Source: Acidimicrobiaceae bacterium (lineage in GTDB: Bacteria > Actinomycetota > Acidimicrobiia > Acidimicrobiales > RAAP-2). Taken from it: DNA of 11,856 nt. Shown here one piece after another: positions 1 through 6,521 of the stretch. A model generated the notes under the pieces. It did not search any database and had not been told where the DNA came from. It worked only from the letters and a program-made list of their open reading frames with translations. How positions within the stretch are numbered: position 1 is the first letter of the stretch; each line of letters begins with the position of its first letter. The stretch covers positions 17,897 to 29,752 of the forward strand of contig PLSY01000404.1 in NCBI GenBank assembly GCA_003164275.1. Reading direction: 5' to 3'. The position numbers and the translations under genes were made by a program.

Positions 1-914
1 CCGTCGGAGGCGGGGTCATAGGCAACGCGACAGCATGCGGCCAGCTGATCTGTGGTCATCGGCCGGGCGGCACCTGCGCCGGTTGCCCCAAGCGTTCGAG
101 TAAATCCGGGCAGTCGATGGCCGATATGGACCGCCATCTCCGCGACACTGCGGCGCTTGCCCGCTCCTACCCGAGGAGCTGTTGACCAGGTGAGCGTGAT
201 GTAACAGGCCATGGCGGCAGATCCCGTCGGGTAGGTATTGGTGATCGAGGCGAGCACCTCTTGGGCGAGGGCGGGAGAACCCGGGTCGATGTTGTGCTCC
301 ACTTCGTGGCGCAGGCGAGTACCCGTGTCCGGAGCCGCCTCGATGGTCACCGAAGCGGCCACCAGACCGGGTTCATGTCCGAGGTCGGCCAGCCACGCCC
401 CCCAATGGGCCACCCGGTTATCGACTTCGGAGGCGTCGACCAGGGCTGCCCCGTCAGACGCCGCGGCGATTACCGCTGTGACCTGACCAAGATGTGGGTG
501 GGAGAGCACTGCGAACGGTCGGCCCCACGCGTCCAGTGCGTCGAGCGCGTCGATTTCTGCAGCGACCCCTGGTAGGCGGCAGTGCCCCTGGGGCACCCGG
601 CTCAGTGGTCCCGACCGGTAGAGATCGCTTCCAGCGCGGGCGGCACGGGCCGAAGCCAGGCGTGGGAGCAACACTTGAAATCCGTTTCGGCCGTGCCGGT
701 CGTGGATCGCCAGCGGCACGAGCGTGATGAAGGTGAGAAGGACCACCACGAGCGCCAACGGCCAGAAGACCATGGACGAGATCACCGCCGCCACCGTTCC
801 TCCCAACAGGATCATCGTGGCGAGCAGACCGAGGCTCCCGATCCCTGGTGAAGTCGGGCGGCGCCAGTTGCCATAGGTGCGCGGCTCGGTGCTTGATGCG
901 GAGGTGATGGTCAT
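1..914 (-). CDS. SCO6880-family T4SS-like membrane protein (partial, C-terminus off the left edge)
   Basis: Read from an ATG at 914-912, the frame stays open for 304 codons to the window edge. The N-terminus EPRTYGNWRRPTSPGIG is the hallmark of the actinobacterial SCO6880 family, found in type IV secretion-like and conjugative loci. Residues about 26-70 form two closely spaced hydrophobic segments (GSLGLLATMILLGGTVAAVI and the stretch ending LVPLAIHDRHGRNGF), after which the chain is soluble and presumably cytoplasmic. The family is thought to be a large structural or PrgI/VirB3-VirB4-N-like part of the transfer channel; its exact role is not established. The start codon overlaps the stop of the upstream channel gene as ATGA, with a weak GGCGG ribosome-binding site. 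The rest of the protein, and any VirB4-type ATPase gene that often follows, lie outside the window. Family call is confident; function is inferred. Confidence 0.85.
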   Translation of the reverse strand, partial: MTITSASSTEPRTYGNWRRPTSPGIGSLGLLATMILLGGTVAAVISSMVFWPLALVVVLLTFITLVPLAIHDRHGRNGFQVLLPRLASARAARAGSDLYRSGPLSRVPQGHCRLPGVAAEIDALDALDAWGRPFAVLSHPHLGQVTAVIAAASDGAALVDASEVDNRVAHWGAWLADLGHEPGLVAASVTIEAAPDTGTRLRHEVEHNIDPGSPALAQEVLASITNTYPTGSAAMACYITLTWSTAPRVGAGKRRSVAEMAVHIGHRLPGFTRTLGATGAGAARPMTTDQLAACCRVAYDPASD

Positions 915-2254
915 GACGGTGCCGCCCCAGCCGCGGGCTCACCCTCGATGACCTGGCTGGCGCCGCCGCCGCCCCGCATCGTCCCGACCAGATGGGAGAG
1001 GCCGACCCCACCGGAGACGCCGGATCCCGATGGACCTGGTGAGGATGAAGGTGACGCCTGGGCGGACCCAGCTCCGGACGGCACTCCTCCAGGTGCAGCG
1101 CCGCCGCCTGTCGAAACGCCGCCCACTGGGCCACCGCCTGCTGGGCCGCCGCCACTTGATCCACTGTCTGGCGAGCCAGCGCCACTCGATCCACCGCCAG
1201 GTGACATACCTTCACCGGAGACAGCGGCACCAGCCCCTCCGCCGGCAGCTCCACCAGCCGCACCGCCAGCGGCAGAGCCGGCCATCGCGCCAGCTCCGGC
1301 CGCCGCGGCACCGACGCCCGCGGTGCCGACGACCATCGCCGCCCCGGTCGCAGCGGCGATGCCGGCCCCGAGGACCTCGCCTGCTCCCATGGAGCCGACC
1401 GAGGAGACCGCTGGCACGATGAACTTCATGAGGGCCGGGAGGGTGAGGGAGGCGAGGATGATGAGGATGATCCCCTCGATGCTCGAAAGTTCGCTGTCGG
1501 CGGTGAGCGTCATCTTGATCGCCGCGGCGTAGACGATGGCGGCGGCCGGCTTGAACAAGAGAAAGGCGATCATCCAACCGGTGATCTTCTTGTACCACTG
1601 GCGGCCCATCTCGGTCATCGAAGACGCTGCCGCCAGAGGCCACACACCGACCAGCACCACCAGCAGCACCGAGCGGATGAGCACCATGGCCAGCTGTACG
1701 ACCATGCCGATGATGGCGAGGACCGACAAGAGGATGATCAGACCTGGGCCGGCGGTGGCCACAAGACCGGCGAAGCTTCCGAGCTGGGTCAGTGCCTGGG
1801 AGGGGGTGGCGCTTCCGGCTGCCTGATCCAGTATCCAGGTCGAGAACGCATCGCCTGCCGCGGAGAGGAGCGAGATGGTGGCCACTCCCGCTCCGATGGT
1901 CAACAACGTCGTAAGCATTCCGGTGGCCGCATCTTTGGCCGCATCGGGCTTGCGCTCGATAGCCAAGCGACCAGCCGCGACCAGCAACCCGAGGACCGCG
2001 GCGGCGGCCACGTACCAACTGAGGCTGCTCTGGAGAAAACCGACCGTCCCTGAGGTCGATGAAAGACTCGGGGATGGCACATTGACCCATGCTGAGAGGA
2101 GCAACTTCAGCATCTCGCCTTCCGCCGAGGAGAAGTCGCTCGCGATCGAGTTCAGAATGCCGCCGCTGACGGCCCCGGCGGCTGCACTCGCTGCGCCTTG
2201 GCCCACCGAACAGATCGGGCCGGCGACGACACACACGGTCGAGAGCGCGGACAT
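911..2254 (-). CDS. VirB6/TrbL-like polytopic conjugation channel protein with Gly/Ala/Ser-rich tail
   Basis: The 447-residue frame is read from ATG 2254-2252, because GGGAGG lies six bases upstream and the ATG shares one base with the upstream stop (TGATG). A longer in-frame reading to 2347 would run into the neighbouring gene. Hydrophobic segments lie at about residues 81-95, 111-131, 163-210 (two helices), 227-248 and 261-283, with GRQWYKKITGWMIAFLLFKP between them, a pattern typical of VirB6/TrbL-type proteins that line the inner-membrane channel of type IV secretion systems. Residues about 300-440 are almost entirely Gly, Ala, Ser and Pro, with GGG runs, and look disordered. An amphipathic N-terminal part precedes the membrane domain. 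Position directly upstream of the SCO6880-type gene supports the call. The exact family cannot be fixed without profile search. Confidence 0.75.
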   Translation of the reverse strand: MSALSTVCVVAGPICSVGQGAASAAAGAVSGGILNSIASDFSSAEGEMLKLLLSAWVNVPSPSLSSTSGTVGFLQSSLSWYVAAAAVLGLLVAAGRLAIERKPDAAKDAATGMLTTLLTIGAGVATISLLSAAGDAFSTWILDQAAGSATPSQALTQLGSFAGLVATAGPGLIILLSVLAIIGMVVQLAMVLIRSVLLVVLVGVWPLAAASSMTEMGRQWYKKITGWMIAFLLFKPAAAIVYAAAIKMTLTADSELSSIEGIILIILASLTLPALMKFIVPAVSSVGSMGAGEVLGAGIAAATGAAMVVGTAGVGAAAAGAGAMAGSAAGGAAGGAAGGGAGAAVSGEGMSPGGGSSGAGSPDSGSSGGGPAGGGPVGGVSTGGGAAPGGVPSGAGSAQASPSSSPGPSGSGVSGGVGLSHLVGTMRGGGGASQVIEGEPAAGAAPS

Positions 2255-3012
2255 CACACACCTCCCCACAGGACAAAGCCGACCGGAGAGGACACGATCT
2301 GTTGGTTGGGAGAGTCGGTGCCGTCGGCTTGGAGCACCAGTTGCCAATCGTTGCCATCCCAGGCGACGCTCAGTGTGCTGACTTGGTACGAACCGTCCGG
2401 GCGCGCTGTGAGCAGTTGGATCACTGCCGTCGAGGTGGTGTAGCTCACGAACTGGAATCCGGTCAGTTGCAGATAGGTCCCGGGTTCCGGATTCGTTGGA
2501 TTGGTGAGCCCGTCGGCTTCCACCAAGGCGAAGAATTGTGCCCTCCCGGGCGTGTTCGCCACATCGGCTTGGGTGACGGCCACGAAGTTCGGTTCGATCA
2601 GGTGACGAAAGTCGATCTGGACCATCGCCACCAAGGCGCCAGTTGGCGTGTGGGCGAATCCCGAGGGGATCCCGTCTGCAACGCTGACTGGGCCGGCGCC
2701 GGCCGAGAAGGGAAGGGCCACGGTGTCGATGATCTGCCAGGTGACACCTGGGGGTGGCGAATCGGGCACGCTCTGGTCGAGGGAAGACGGTGATGCGGTG
2801 GCAGACGGGGAGGGAATGCTCGGCGACGATGCGGCCTGCTTGGTCACCGGGTGATGGTGAGACCCAGCGCGGAGGGATTGTCCCGGAGAAGCGACTACCC
2901 AGACCGCCAGCGCGGCAAGGAAGCCCGTAGCGATGACGGGCACCAGCCAGCGCGGACGGGCGCTATTGACCTCGTCGGAGATACCACCTTGTCGGATCGG
3001 GTGCAGTCTCAA
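2254..3012 (-). CDS. Single-pass membrane protein with extracytoplasmic domain, conjugation-locus type
   Basis: The 252-residue product starts at a TTG (3012-3010) that overlaps the upstream TGA as TTGA; the ribosome-binding site is weak (GGGG). A short cytoplasmic N-terminus of about 20 residues is followed by a membrane helix at 21-42 and a Ser/Pro/Ala linker at 43-90. The folded domain at about 91-252 contains GFAHTPTGALVAMVQ (118-132), near-identical to a motif I associate with proteins next to SCO6880-like genes in Streptomyces (possibly DUF8175), and ends with the strand-rich SVAWDGNDWQLVL (215-227). The layout (one TM, linker, exterior domain) resembles VirB8/TcpC-type accessory factors, but I see no specific sequence match to those. 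It probably sits on the outer face of the membrane as part of the transfer apparatus. Function is inferred from location and architecture. Confidence 0.75.
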   Translation of the reverse strand: MRLHPIRQGGISDEVNSARPRWLVPVIATGFLAALAVWVVASPGQSLRAGSHHHPVTKQAASSPSIPSPSATASPSSLDQSVPDSPPPGVTWQIIDTVALPFSAGAGPVSVADGIPSGFAHTPTGALVAMVQIDFRHLIEPNFVAVTQADVANTPGRAQFFALVEADGLTNPTNPEPGTYLQLTGFQFVSYTTSTAVIQLLTARPDGSYQVSTLSVAWDGNDWQLVLQADGTDSPNQQIVSSPVGFVLWGGV

Positions 3013-3293
3013 ATCAGTGCCCCGACGACCCCGGAACCAGCCGCCACCAGAATGCAGGCAGCGAGTACCCAGGCGAGGCCGCTCATGTGTTCACCGCCGA
3101 TGCCCTGGCGATGGTGGAGCGCCATGCGCCCGGCTACCAGCAACACGCCGGTGACGCAGAGTGCACAGACCACCCAGGACACGTAGCCCATGGCCGTGAC
3201 GATGCCTTGGGTCCCGGGGGGCTGGATCCCGGTGCCCGGGTCGACCACTGCGAGCAGGGCGGTCTTGGTGATGAGAAGGGCTGCCGTAGTCAT
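3009..3293 (-). CDS. Small two-helix membrane protein, VirB2/TrbC pilin-like layout
   Basis: The ATG at 3293-3291 is chosen because AGGAG lies five bases upstream and the start overlaps the upstream stop as ATGA; upstream in-frame codons would extend 85 residues into the neighbouring gene with no typical composition. The 94-residue product has an N-terminal hydrophobic stretch (2-17), a short Pro/Gly segment (DPGTGIQPPG, 19-28), and two strong membrane helices at about 32-56 and 71-92, joined by a charged loop HHRQGIGGEH (60-69). Small size, two helices, short cytoplasmic-type loop and position before the channel gene are those of VirB2/TrbC-type pilins, but no diagnostic pilin residues are visible. 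It could equally be a small membrane partner of the VirB6-like protein. Real gene: confident; pilin role: tentative. Confidence 0.75.
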   Translation of the reverse strand: MTTAALLITKTALLAVVDPGTGIQPPGTQGIVTAMGYVSWVVCALCVTGVLLVAGRMALHHRQGIGGEHMSGLAWVLAACILVAAGSGVVGALI

Positions 3294-3865
3294 AGGTGCT
3301 CCTGTTTTGGTTGGATGGTCGGACGGATGGACGATCGAAGAAGACGGGCAAGGCGGTTTGGTCGGTGGGGAACGGTGGGCCAGGGACTCGACGGATGTGT
3401 CCGCCAGGACTCCATCCACGGGATGGGCCAGTGGTTGGGGTAGCCGCCGAGGATGAGGGCAGTCAGCTCGACCAGCGGTTTGACCAAAGAACCGGGGCGG
3501 TCGGCCACCACTACGAGCCCGAGGCAGGTCCAGGTCGGGGCTCCGCAAAGCTCGCCTGCGGCAAGCCGCTGGGCGGCAATGAGGCCGTCGGCCGAGGATC
3601 GACAGACCACGAGGGTTGGCAAACCCGTCCTGCTCGTCGTCCCGAGATCGGCTCCGCCGAGCTCCCTAGCAAGCGTGGTAACGCCAGCTCCAGAATGTGC
3701 CCCCCGCCATGCCCACTTTGGACTCTGGCCGAGGGCGAACCCCGAGATCAGCGGCACAGCGGGTCGGGGCATAGGGGACGGGGATGTCGTCAACGTCCCC
3801 GCATCTCGTGCCAGGGCACGGTGCGGCAGTTGCTGAGAGCCGGAACCCGCGGTCAGAGTGCTCAC
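3290..3865 (-). CDS. DUF6668-like protein with degenerate P-loop-like segment
   Basis: The 191-residue product starts at GTG 3865-3863, overlapping the upstream stop as GTGA and preceded by GGAG eight bases away. Visible landmarks are WAWRGAHSGAGVTTLA (51-66), LVVCRSSADGLIAAQ (85-99), LGLVVVADRPG (115-125) and WPIPWMESWR (146-155). I recognise this order from DUF6668, a family found beside SCO6880-type genes in actinobacteria. The first motif resembles the glycine-rich loop of ParA/MinD-like ATPases, and the following strands (LPTLVVC, CLGLVVVAD) fit the same fold, but the lysine of a Walker A is replaced by valine (62), so nucleotide hydrolysis is doubtful. No signal peptide or membrane helix is seen, so it is probably cytoplasmic. 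The last 35 residues are basic and Pro-rich. Family call by memory of motifs, not by search. Confidence 0.75.
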   Translation of the reverse strand: MSTLTAGSGSQQLPHRALARDAGTLTTSPSPMPRPAVPLISGFALGQSPKWAWRGAHSGAGVTTLARELGGADLGTTSRTGLPTLVVCRSSADGLIAAQRLAAGELCGAPTWTCLGLVVVADRPGSLVKPLVELTALILGGYPNHWPIPWMESWRTHPSSPWPTVPHRPNRLARLLRSSIRPTIQPKQEHL

Positions 3866-4554
3866 TGGGTGGTCTCCGTCATCTTCACCTGCCAGGGGGC
3901 AGCGAGGGAGGTGCGCGAGACCACGAGATAGGTCACCCAGACCTCCGCCTGCCCCACCCACAGGTCCGCGCCGTCACGTGTGACCGCGCCGTGTGGTGCC
4001 GCACCGCCGTCCAGCGATGCCGCGCTGCTCGCTGACGCTGTGTTGTTCAGTGACACTGTGCTGTTCGGTGACACTGTGCCGTGGGGTGTGACCGTGGCCA
4101 CTACCTTGCGGTAGGCAGTGAATGGGGTGTCCATCGGGCCACCGGGATCGGCCTCGATGCTTGCTGACACCGTCGTTGTCGCTTGGTGCGCTGCCCAGAC
4201 TTCCCACATCGCCCCAGGAGCACCAGTCGGCGGGTGACGTCGGATCGAGGCCGCATAGCTCGATGTCATGTAGGCACTGGCGGCCAGCTCACCCGCGTAC
4301 CACCCGGCATCGGCTGTGGTGTCGACGGTCCAGGTCGCCTGTACCTCCGCAATCGCCACCGCGCTGGCTGAGTGGAGATTGACGTCCGCCACAGGAGAGG
4401 GGATAGGCGCCGTCGCTGCCGACGGATGAGAGTCGGTCGACGTGATCGGAGTCGTCCGGTGGTCGTTGGGTGTGGGCAGAGGCGTCAGCGCCGTGGAACA
4501 CGCAGTTCCTCTTACGGCTAGGGCACAGAGAGCCACGGCCACAGACCGCTTCAT
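3862..4554 (-). CDS. Exported Ala/Thr/Ser-rich protein, possible lipoprotein, with hexapeptide repeats
   Basis: The 230-residue product begins at ATG 4554-4552, overlapping the upstream stop as ATGA, with GGAG six bases upstream. The N-terminus MKRSVAVALCALAVRGTACS is a signal peptide; Cys19 could be a lipidation site, but the preceding VRGTA is not a standard lipobox because Gly replaces Leu at -3. A low-complexity linker (20-60) leads to a domain with WTVDTTADAGWYAGELAAS (75-93), AMWEVWAAHQATTTVS (115-130) and a C-terminal AEVWVTYLVV...WQVKMTE. Residues 159-182 are four degenerate hexapeptides (GTVSPN, STVSLN, NTASAS, SAASLD). The pattern of Trp-containing strands is seen in small exterior subunits of conjugation loci, but I do not recognise a named family. 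It probably acts outside the membrane with the adjacent wall hydrolase. Confidence 0.75.
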   Translation of the reverse strand: MKRSVAVALCALAVRGTACSTALTPLPTPNDHRTTPITSTDSHPSAATAPIPSPVADVNLHSASAVAIAEVQATWTVDTTADAGWYAGELAASAYMTSSYAASIRRHPPTGAPGAMWEVWAAHQATTTVSASIEADPGGPMDTPFTAYRKVVATVTPHGTVSPNSTVSLNNTASASSAASLDGGAAPHGAVTRDGADLWVGQAEVWVTYLVVSRTSLAAPWQVKMTETTQ

Positions 4555-5558
4555 CCGAAGCTCCGGATCACCGAAGGCACGCCCTGCCAGTAGGAGTTGA
4601 GCGTGTCCACCCGAACGACAGCGCCCGTGTCGGGGGCGTCGATCATCTCGTCGTTGCCGATGTAGATGCCGATGTGGTCGAAGTCGGTCGGATCGGCGCC
4701 GAGGGCAAAGGCGATTACGTCACCCGGCTGGATATCGGCTGGTGCGACCAGCGTGCCCATCGTTGCCTGCAGTTCCGAGGAGTGCGGGAGCAAGATCTGG
4801 CCGCTGGACGCTTGGGCGACTGCAAAGAGGACGAGGCCAGAGCAGTCGAAGCCGATCGTGTTCGCACCTGATGTGATCCCAATGGTCGGACCGGACGCGT
4901 TCCCGCCACCCCATGAATACGGAACACCGAGCTCGCCGGTGGCGGCAGCCACGACCATCTGTCCAAACGAGGAGGAAGGGGAACTCGAGCCGAGGGAGGC
5001 TGTGTAGATCGGAACGAGTGACTCCACTTGGCCCACGTAGGCCTCGGTCTCCGGATACGGCGGGATTCCTTGGAACGCCAGAACCGCGCCGACCCCGGCG
5101 TTGTAGGCGGCGAGCATGAGCGACACAGGTGTTTGGCCGGTGAGCCCGGAGGCGTCGGCCAAGAGCGCGCAGTCGTAGCGGCCCATGGCTATCACTGCGT
5201 CGACTGGGTTGAAGGGCGACACGTTCCCCGTGCCGTCGTCATTGCGCGCATAGGTGGCGAACGTGGCTGGCAGGAACTGGGCTATGCCCTCTGCCCCCGC
5301 AGGGGAGACCGTAGATGGGTTCCAACCGGATTCCGCCTCGATCTGAGCGGCCAGAAGCGGGGCAGAGATTCCGGGGCACAGGGAGCCGGCCTCATCGAGG
5401 ACCGGGATTAGGGCGGGGATCGGCACAACCGAAGTGGCGAGGACGGCGGCGGACGATGAGTTGCTGGCACCGTTGGCCGCTACAGCCACCAGCCCCACGA
5501 CCCCGAAGACGAGAGCGCAGAGCGCTCCGCCGATCACCGTCATCGTGGTCGTCGCCAC
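4551..5558 (-). CDS. Membrane-anchored lytic transglycosylase / NlpC-P60 peptidoglycan hydrolase
   Basis: The 335-residue product starts at GTG 5558-5556, with GAAGG upstream; an ATG five codons later has no ribosome-binding site. A hydrophobic segment at 7-28 is a signal anchor. The first domain (about 50-185) is an SLT lytic transglycosylase: catalytic Glu76 in AQIEAESGWNP, GIAQFLPATF (91-100) and AYNAGVGAV (151-159). The second (about 200-335) is NlpC/P60: GVPYSWGGG (211-219), catalytic Cys239 in FDCSGLV, His295 in FDHIGIYIG, and an Asp307 in MIDAPDTGAVV where the third catalytic residue, commonly His, is expected. The pair cuts glycan strands and stem peptides to open the wall for a secretion channel, as Tgl/VirB1-type hydrolases do in Gram-positive conjugation. 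It is the first gene of the operon. Domain calls are confident; the specific bond cleaved is not determined. Confidence 0.92.
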   Translation of the reverse strand: MATTTMTVIGGALCALVFGVVGLVAVAANGASNSSSAAVLATSVVPIPALIPVLDEAGSLCPGISAPLLAAQIEAESGWNPSTVSPAGAEGIAQFLPATFATYARNDDGTGNVSPFNPVDAVIAMGRYDCALLADASGLTGQTPVSLMLAAYNAGVGAVLAFQGIPPYPETEAYVGQVESLVPIYTASLGSSSPSSSFGQMVVAAATGELGVPYSWGGGNASGPTIGITSGANTIGFDCSGLVLFAVAQASSGQILLPHSSELQATMGTLVAPADIQPGDVIAFALGADPTDFDHIGIYIGNDEMIDAPDTGAVVRVDTLNSYWQGVPSVIRSFG

Positions 5559-5571
5559 GACCCGGCCCTTC

Positions 5572-5677
5572 GAGATTTCCTCACACGAAGAACTGGGCCG
5601 GGGAACGACACTTGTGACGAGAAATCTGGAAAGTCTTGCGAGGTGTTTCCAGAACCGTGGCCTATGGCCCAGTTCTT
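5572..5677. repeat. Nested inverted repeats in the divergent intergenic region
   Basis: Between the transfer operon (left) and the plus-strand gene at 5681 lie several inverted repeats: AAGAACTGGGCC (5588-5599) is a perfect 12-base complement of 5666-5677; TCTGGAAA (5625-5632) pairs with TTTCCAGA (5646-5653); AGATTTC (5573-5579) pairs with 5621-5627; and GGCCTATGGCC (5659-5669) is a self-complementary palindrome with a TAT centre. This is the only gap between the two transcription units, so it must hold both promoters, and the repeats could be regulator operators. An origin of transfer is another possibility given the neighbours. I could not identify convincing -10/-35 boxes for either direction. 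Confidence 0.6.
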
Positions 5678-5680
5678 TCT

Positions 5681-6115
5681 ATGAGCCTTCCTCGGAAACA
5701 CACACGCGCCGGACGGACGACCGTCACCCGGATCGATGCCACTACCCAAGCGTGTCGGCCGAAGGCCGACTACCTCTTCGGAGAGGCGCTCGGGGCGGCA
5801 CCCTCGAAAGACCTTCTTCGCTCGGCGAAGGATGCACTGTTGCCGCTACGGGGCCACCCAGGACGGATCGGCCGGGCGGTGATCGTCCTGCTTGAGGGAA
5901 GCGAATCACCAACGGACTATGAGGACGCGGTCAGTGTCTTGTTGCACGCCGCCCGGGGCGGCAAGGAAGGCGCATCAGGCCGTGTGGGCGAGTGGGCATA
6001 CGACTGGGAGTCCGACCCGGTGATCGCCCTCCTCACGAGGCCCTCGGGAGTCCAGCTGATCTTTCCCGGCATCGACGACTTAGCACAGGGCTATGGCGAA
6101 CTACGTCGACCTTGA
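5681..6115 (+). CDS. Hypothetical protein, 144 aa
   Basis: The reading frame from ATG 5681 shows the codon use expected of this DNA (G or C in most third positions). It begins with a basic segment (MSLPRKHTRAGRTTVTR), contains an alpha-helical Ala/Leu-rich core (about 30-100, e.g. SAKDALLPLRGHPGRIGRAVIVLLEG and EDAVSVLLHAARGG) and ends with EWAYDWESDPVIALLTRPSGV and FPGIDDLAQGYGELRRP. No signal peptide or membrane helix. I do not recognise the family. No good ribosome-binding site precedes the ATG; an upstream TTG at 5636 is possible but would start inside the inverted-repeat cluster. It is divergent from the transfer operon and overlaps the next gene by 23 bases, so the two are probably cotranscribed. 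Its position makes a role in control or exclusion of the transfer system conceivable, without direct evidence. Confidence 0.65.
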   Translation: MSLPRKHTRAGRTTVTRIDATTQACRPKADYLFGEALGAAPSKDLLRSAKDALLPLRGHPGRIGRAVIVLLEGSESPTDYEDAVSVLLHAARGGKEGASGRVGEWAYDWESDPVIALLTRPSGVQLIFPGIDDLAQGYGELRRP

Positions 6116-6302
6116 CTCGCTCTCCGCCAGCACCCTGCGCCACCTCGCTGCTCTACGCGAGGAACGCGATCGGGCTCGCTACATCGACTACCAGGCCATG
6201 GCGGATGAGCGGGCAGTGATGCTTTGTGAAGGACGAAAGCCGACCATTGGGTGGTATCAACGCCGACTTCGCCGGACCGGCCTCGGCGTCAGGATTGAAT
6301 AG
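6093..6302 (+). CDS. Hypothetical small protein, 69 aa
   Basis: The ATG at 6093 lies inside the 3' end of the preceding gene (23-base overlap, different frame), with a weak AGGG a few bases upstream, so translation is probably coupled. The product is charged and helical (STLRHLAALREERDRARYIDYQAMADERAVML, about 13-44), then GRKPTIGWYQRRLRRTGLGVRIE, with a basic C-terminus. No cysteine cluster, membrane segment or recognised motif is apparent, although the size, basic tail and helical content would suit a small nucleic-acid-associated or regulatory protein. A strong hairpin terminator begins 16 bases after the stop, which closes this two-gene unit. Confidence 0.6.
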   Translation: MANYVDLDSLSASTLRHLAALREERDRARYIDYQAMADERAVMLCEGRKPTIGWYQRRLRRTGLGVRIE

Positions 6303-6317
6303 GCGAAGACGGCATCC

Positions 6318-6339
6318 CTGGGGGGCAGTTGCCCCCCAG
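6318..6339 (+). terminator. Strong GC hairpin, likely terminator
   Basis: CTGGGGGGC (6318-6326), loop AGTT, then the perfect complement GCCCCCCAG (6331-6339): a nine-base stem 16 bases after the stop at 6302. It is followed by a C run rather than T, as is common for actinobacterial terminators. Confidence 0.75.
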
Positions 6340-6411
6340 CCCCCCCCGGTTTCACCAGGACAGGTGAGACAACGGCTCCGCGAGCCTCCACCGGAGGATC
6401 GCTCGCCTGGG

Positions 6412-6424
6412 CGACCTGAGGTCG
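6412..6424. promoter_or_regulatory. 13-base palindrome upstream of hicAB
   Basis: CGACCT (6412-6417), a central G, then AGGTCG (6419-6424): perfect six-base half-sites. It lies 66 bases upstream of the hicA -35 box, so it could be an upstream operator, though a chance palindrome of this size is possible. The rest of 6340-6489 shows no gene. Confidence 0.3.
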
Positions 6425-6489
6425 GCAGCTTGTACGGTCGAGAGGTTGTTCGCGGAGGAAGGAGAAGGGGTTCAGATAAGTCTAGGCGA

Positions 6490-6518
6490 TTGCCTTTGCA
6501 GAGGCTACCCGATAGACT
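6490..6518 (+). promoter_or_regulatory. hicAB promoter, probably leaderless
   Basis: TTGCCT (6490-6495), a 17-base spacer and TAGACT (6513-6518) fit a housekeeping sigma factor promoter. Transcription would begin about seven bases after the -10, at 6525, which is the G of the in-frame GTG codon immediately after the annotated ATG. No ribosome-binding site lies at usual distance before either codon, which also points to a leaderless message. An alternative TATTAT at 6518-6523 would initiate inside the gene. Confidence 0.55.
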
Positions 6519-6521
6519 ATT

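Noticed and set aside
454..1311. Long minus-strand open frame overlapping both SCO6880-type and channel genes
   Set aside because: It is another frame of the true genes; its protein is Arg/Pro/His-rich noise, whereas the frames at 1-914 and 911-2254 give recognisable products.
948..1532. Plus-strand open frame encoding a Pro/Ala-rich protein
   Set aside because: It is the antisense image of the Gly/Ala/Ser tail of the channel protein, with no ribosome-binding site.
5372..5387. Another copy of the short repeat block (GGGGCACAGGG)
   Set aside because: It lies inside the hydrolase coding sequence, and flanking bases do not match the repeats, so it is a chance match.
6454..6470. Strong ribosome-binding-like purine run
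   Set aside because: No start codon leads to a plausible gene within usable distance; the hicA start is more than 50 bases away.
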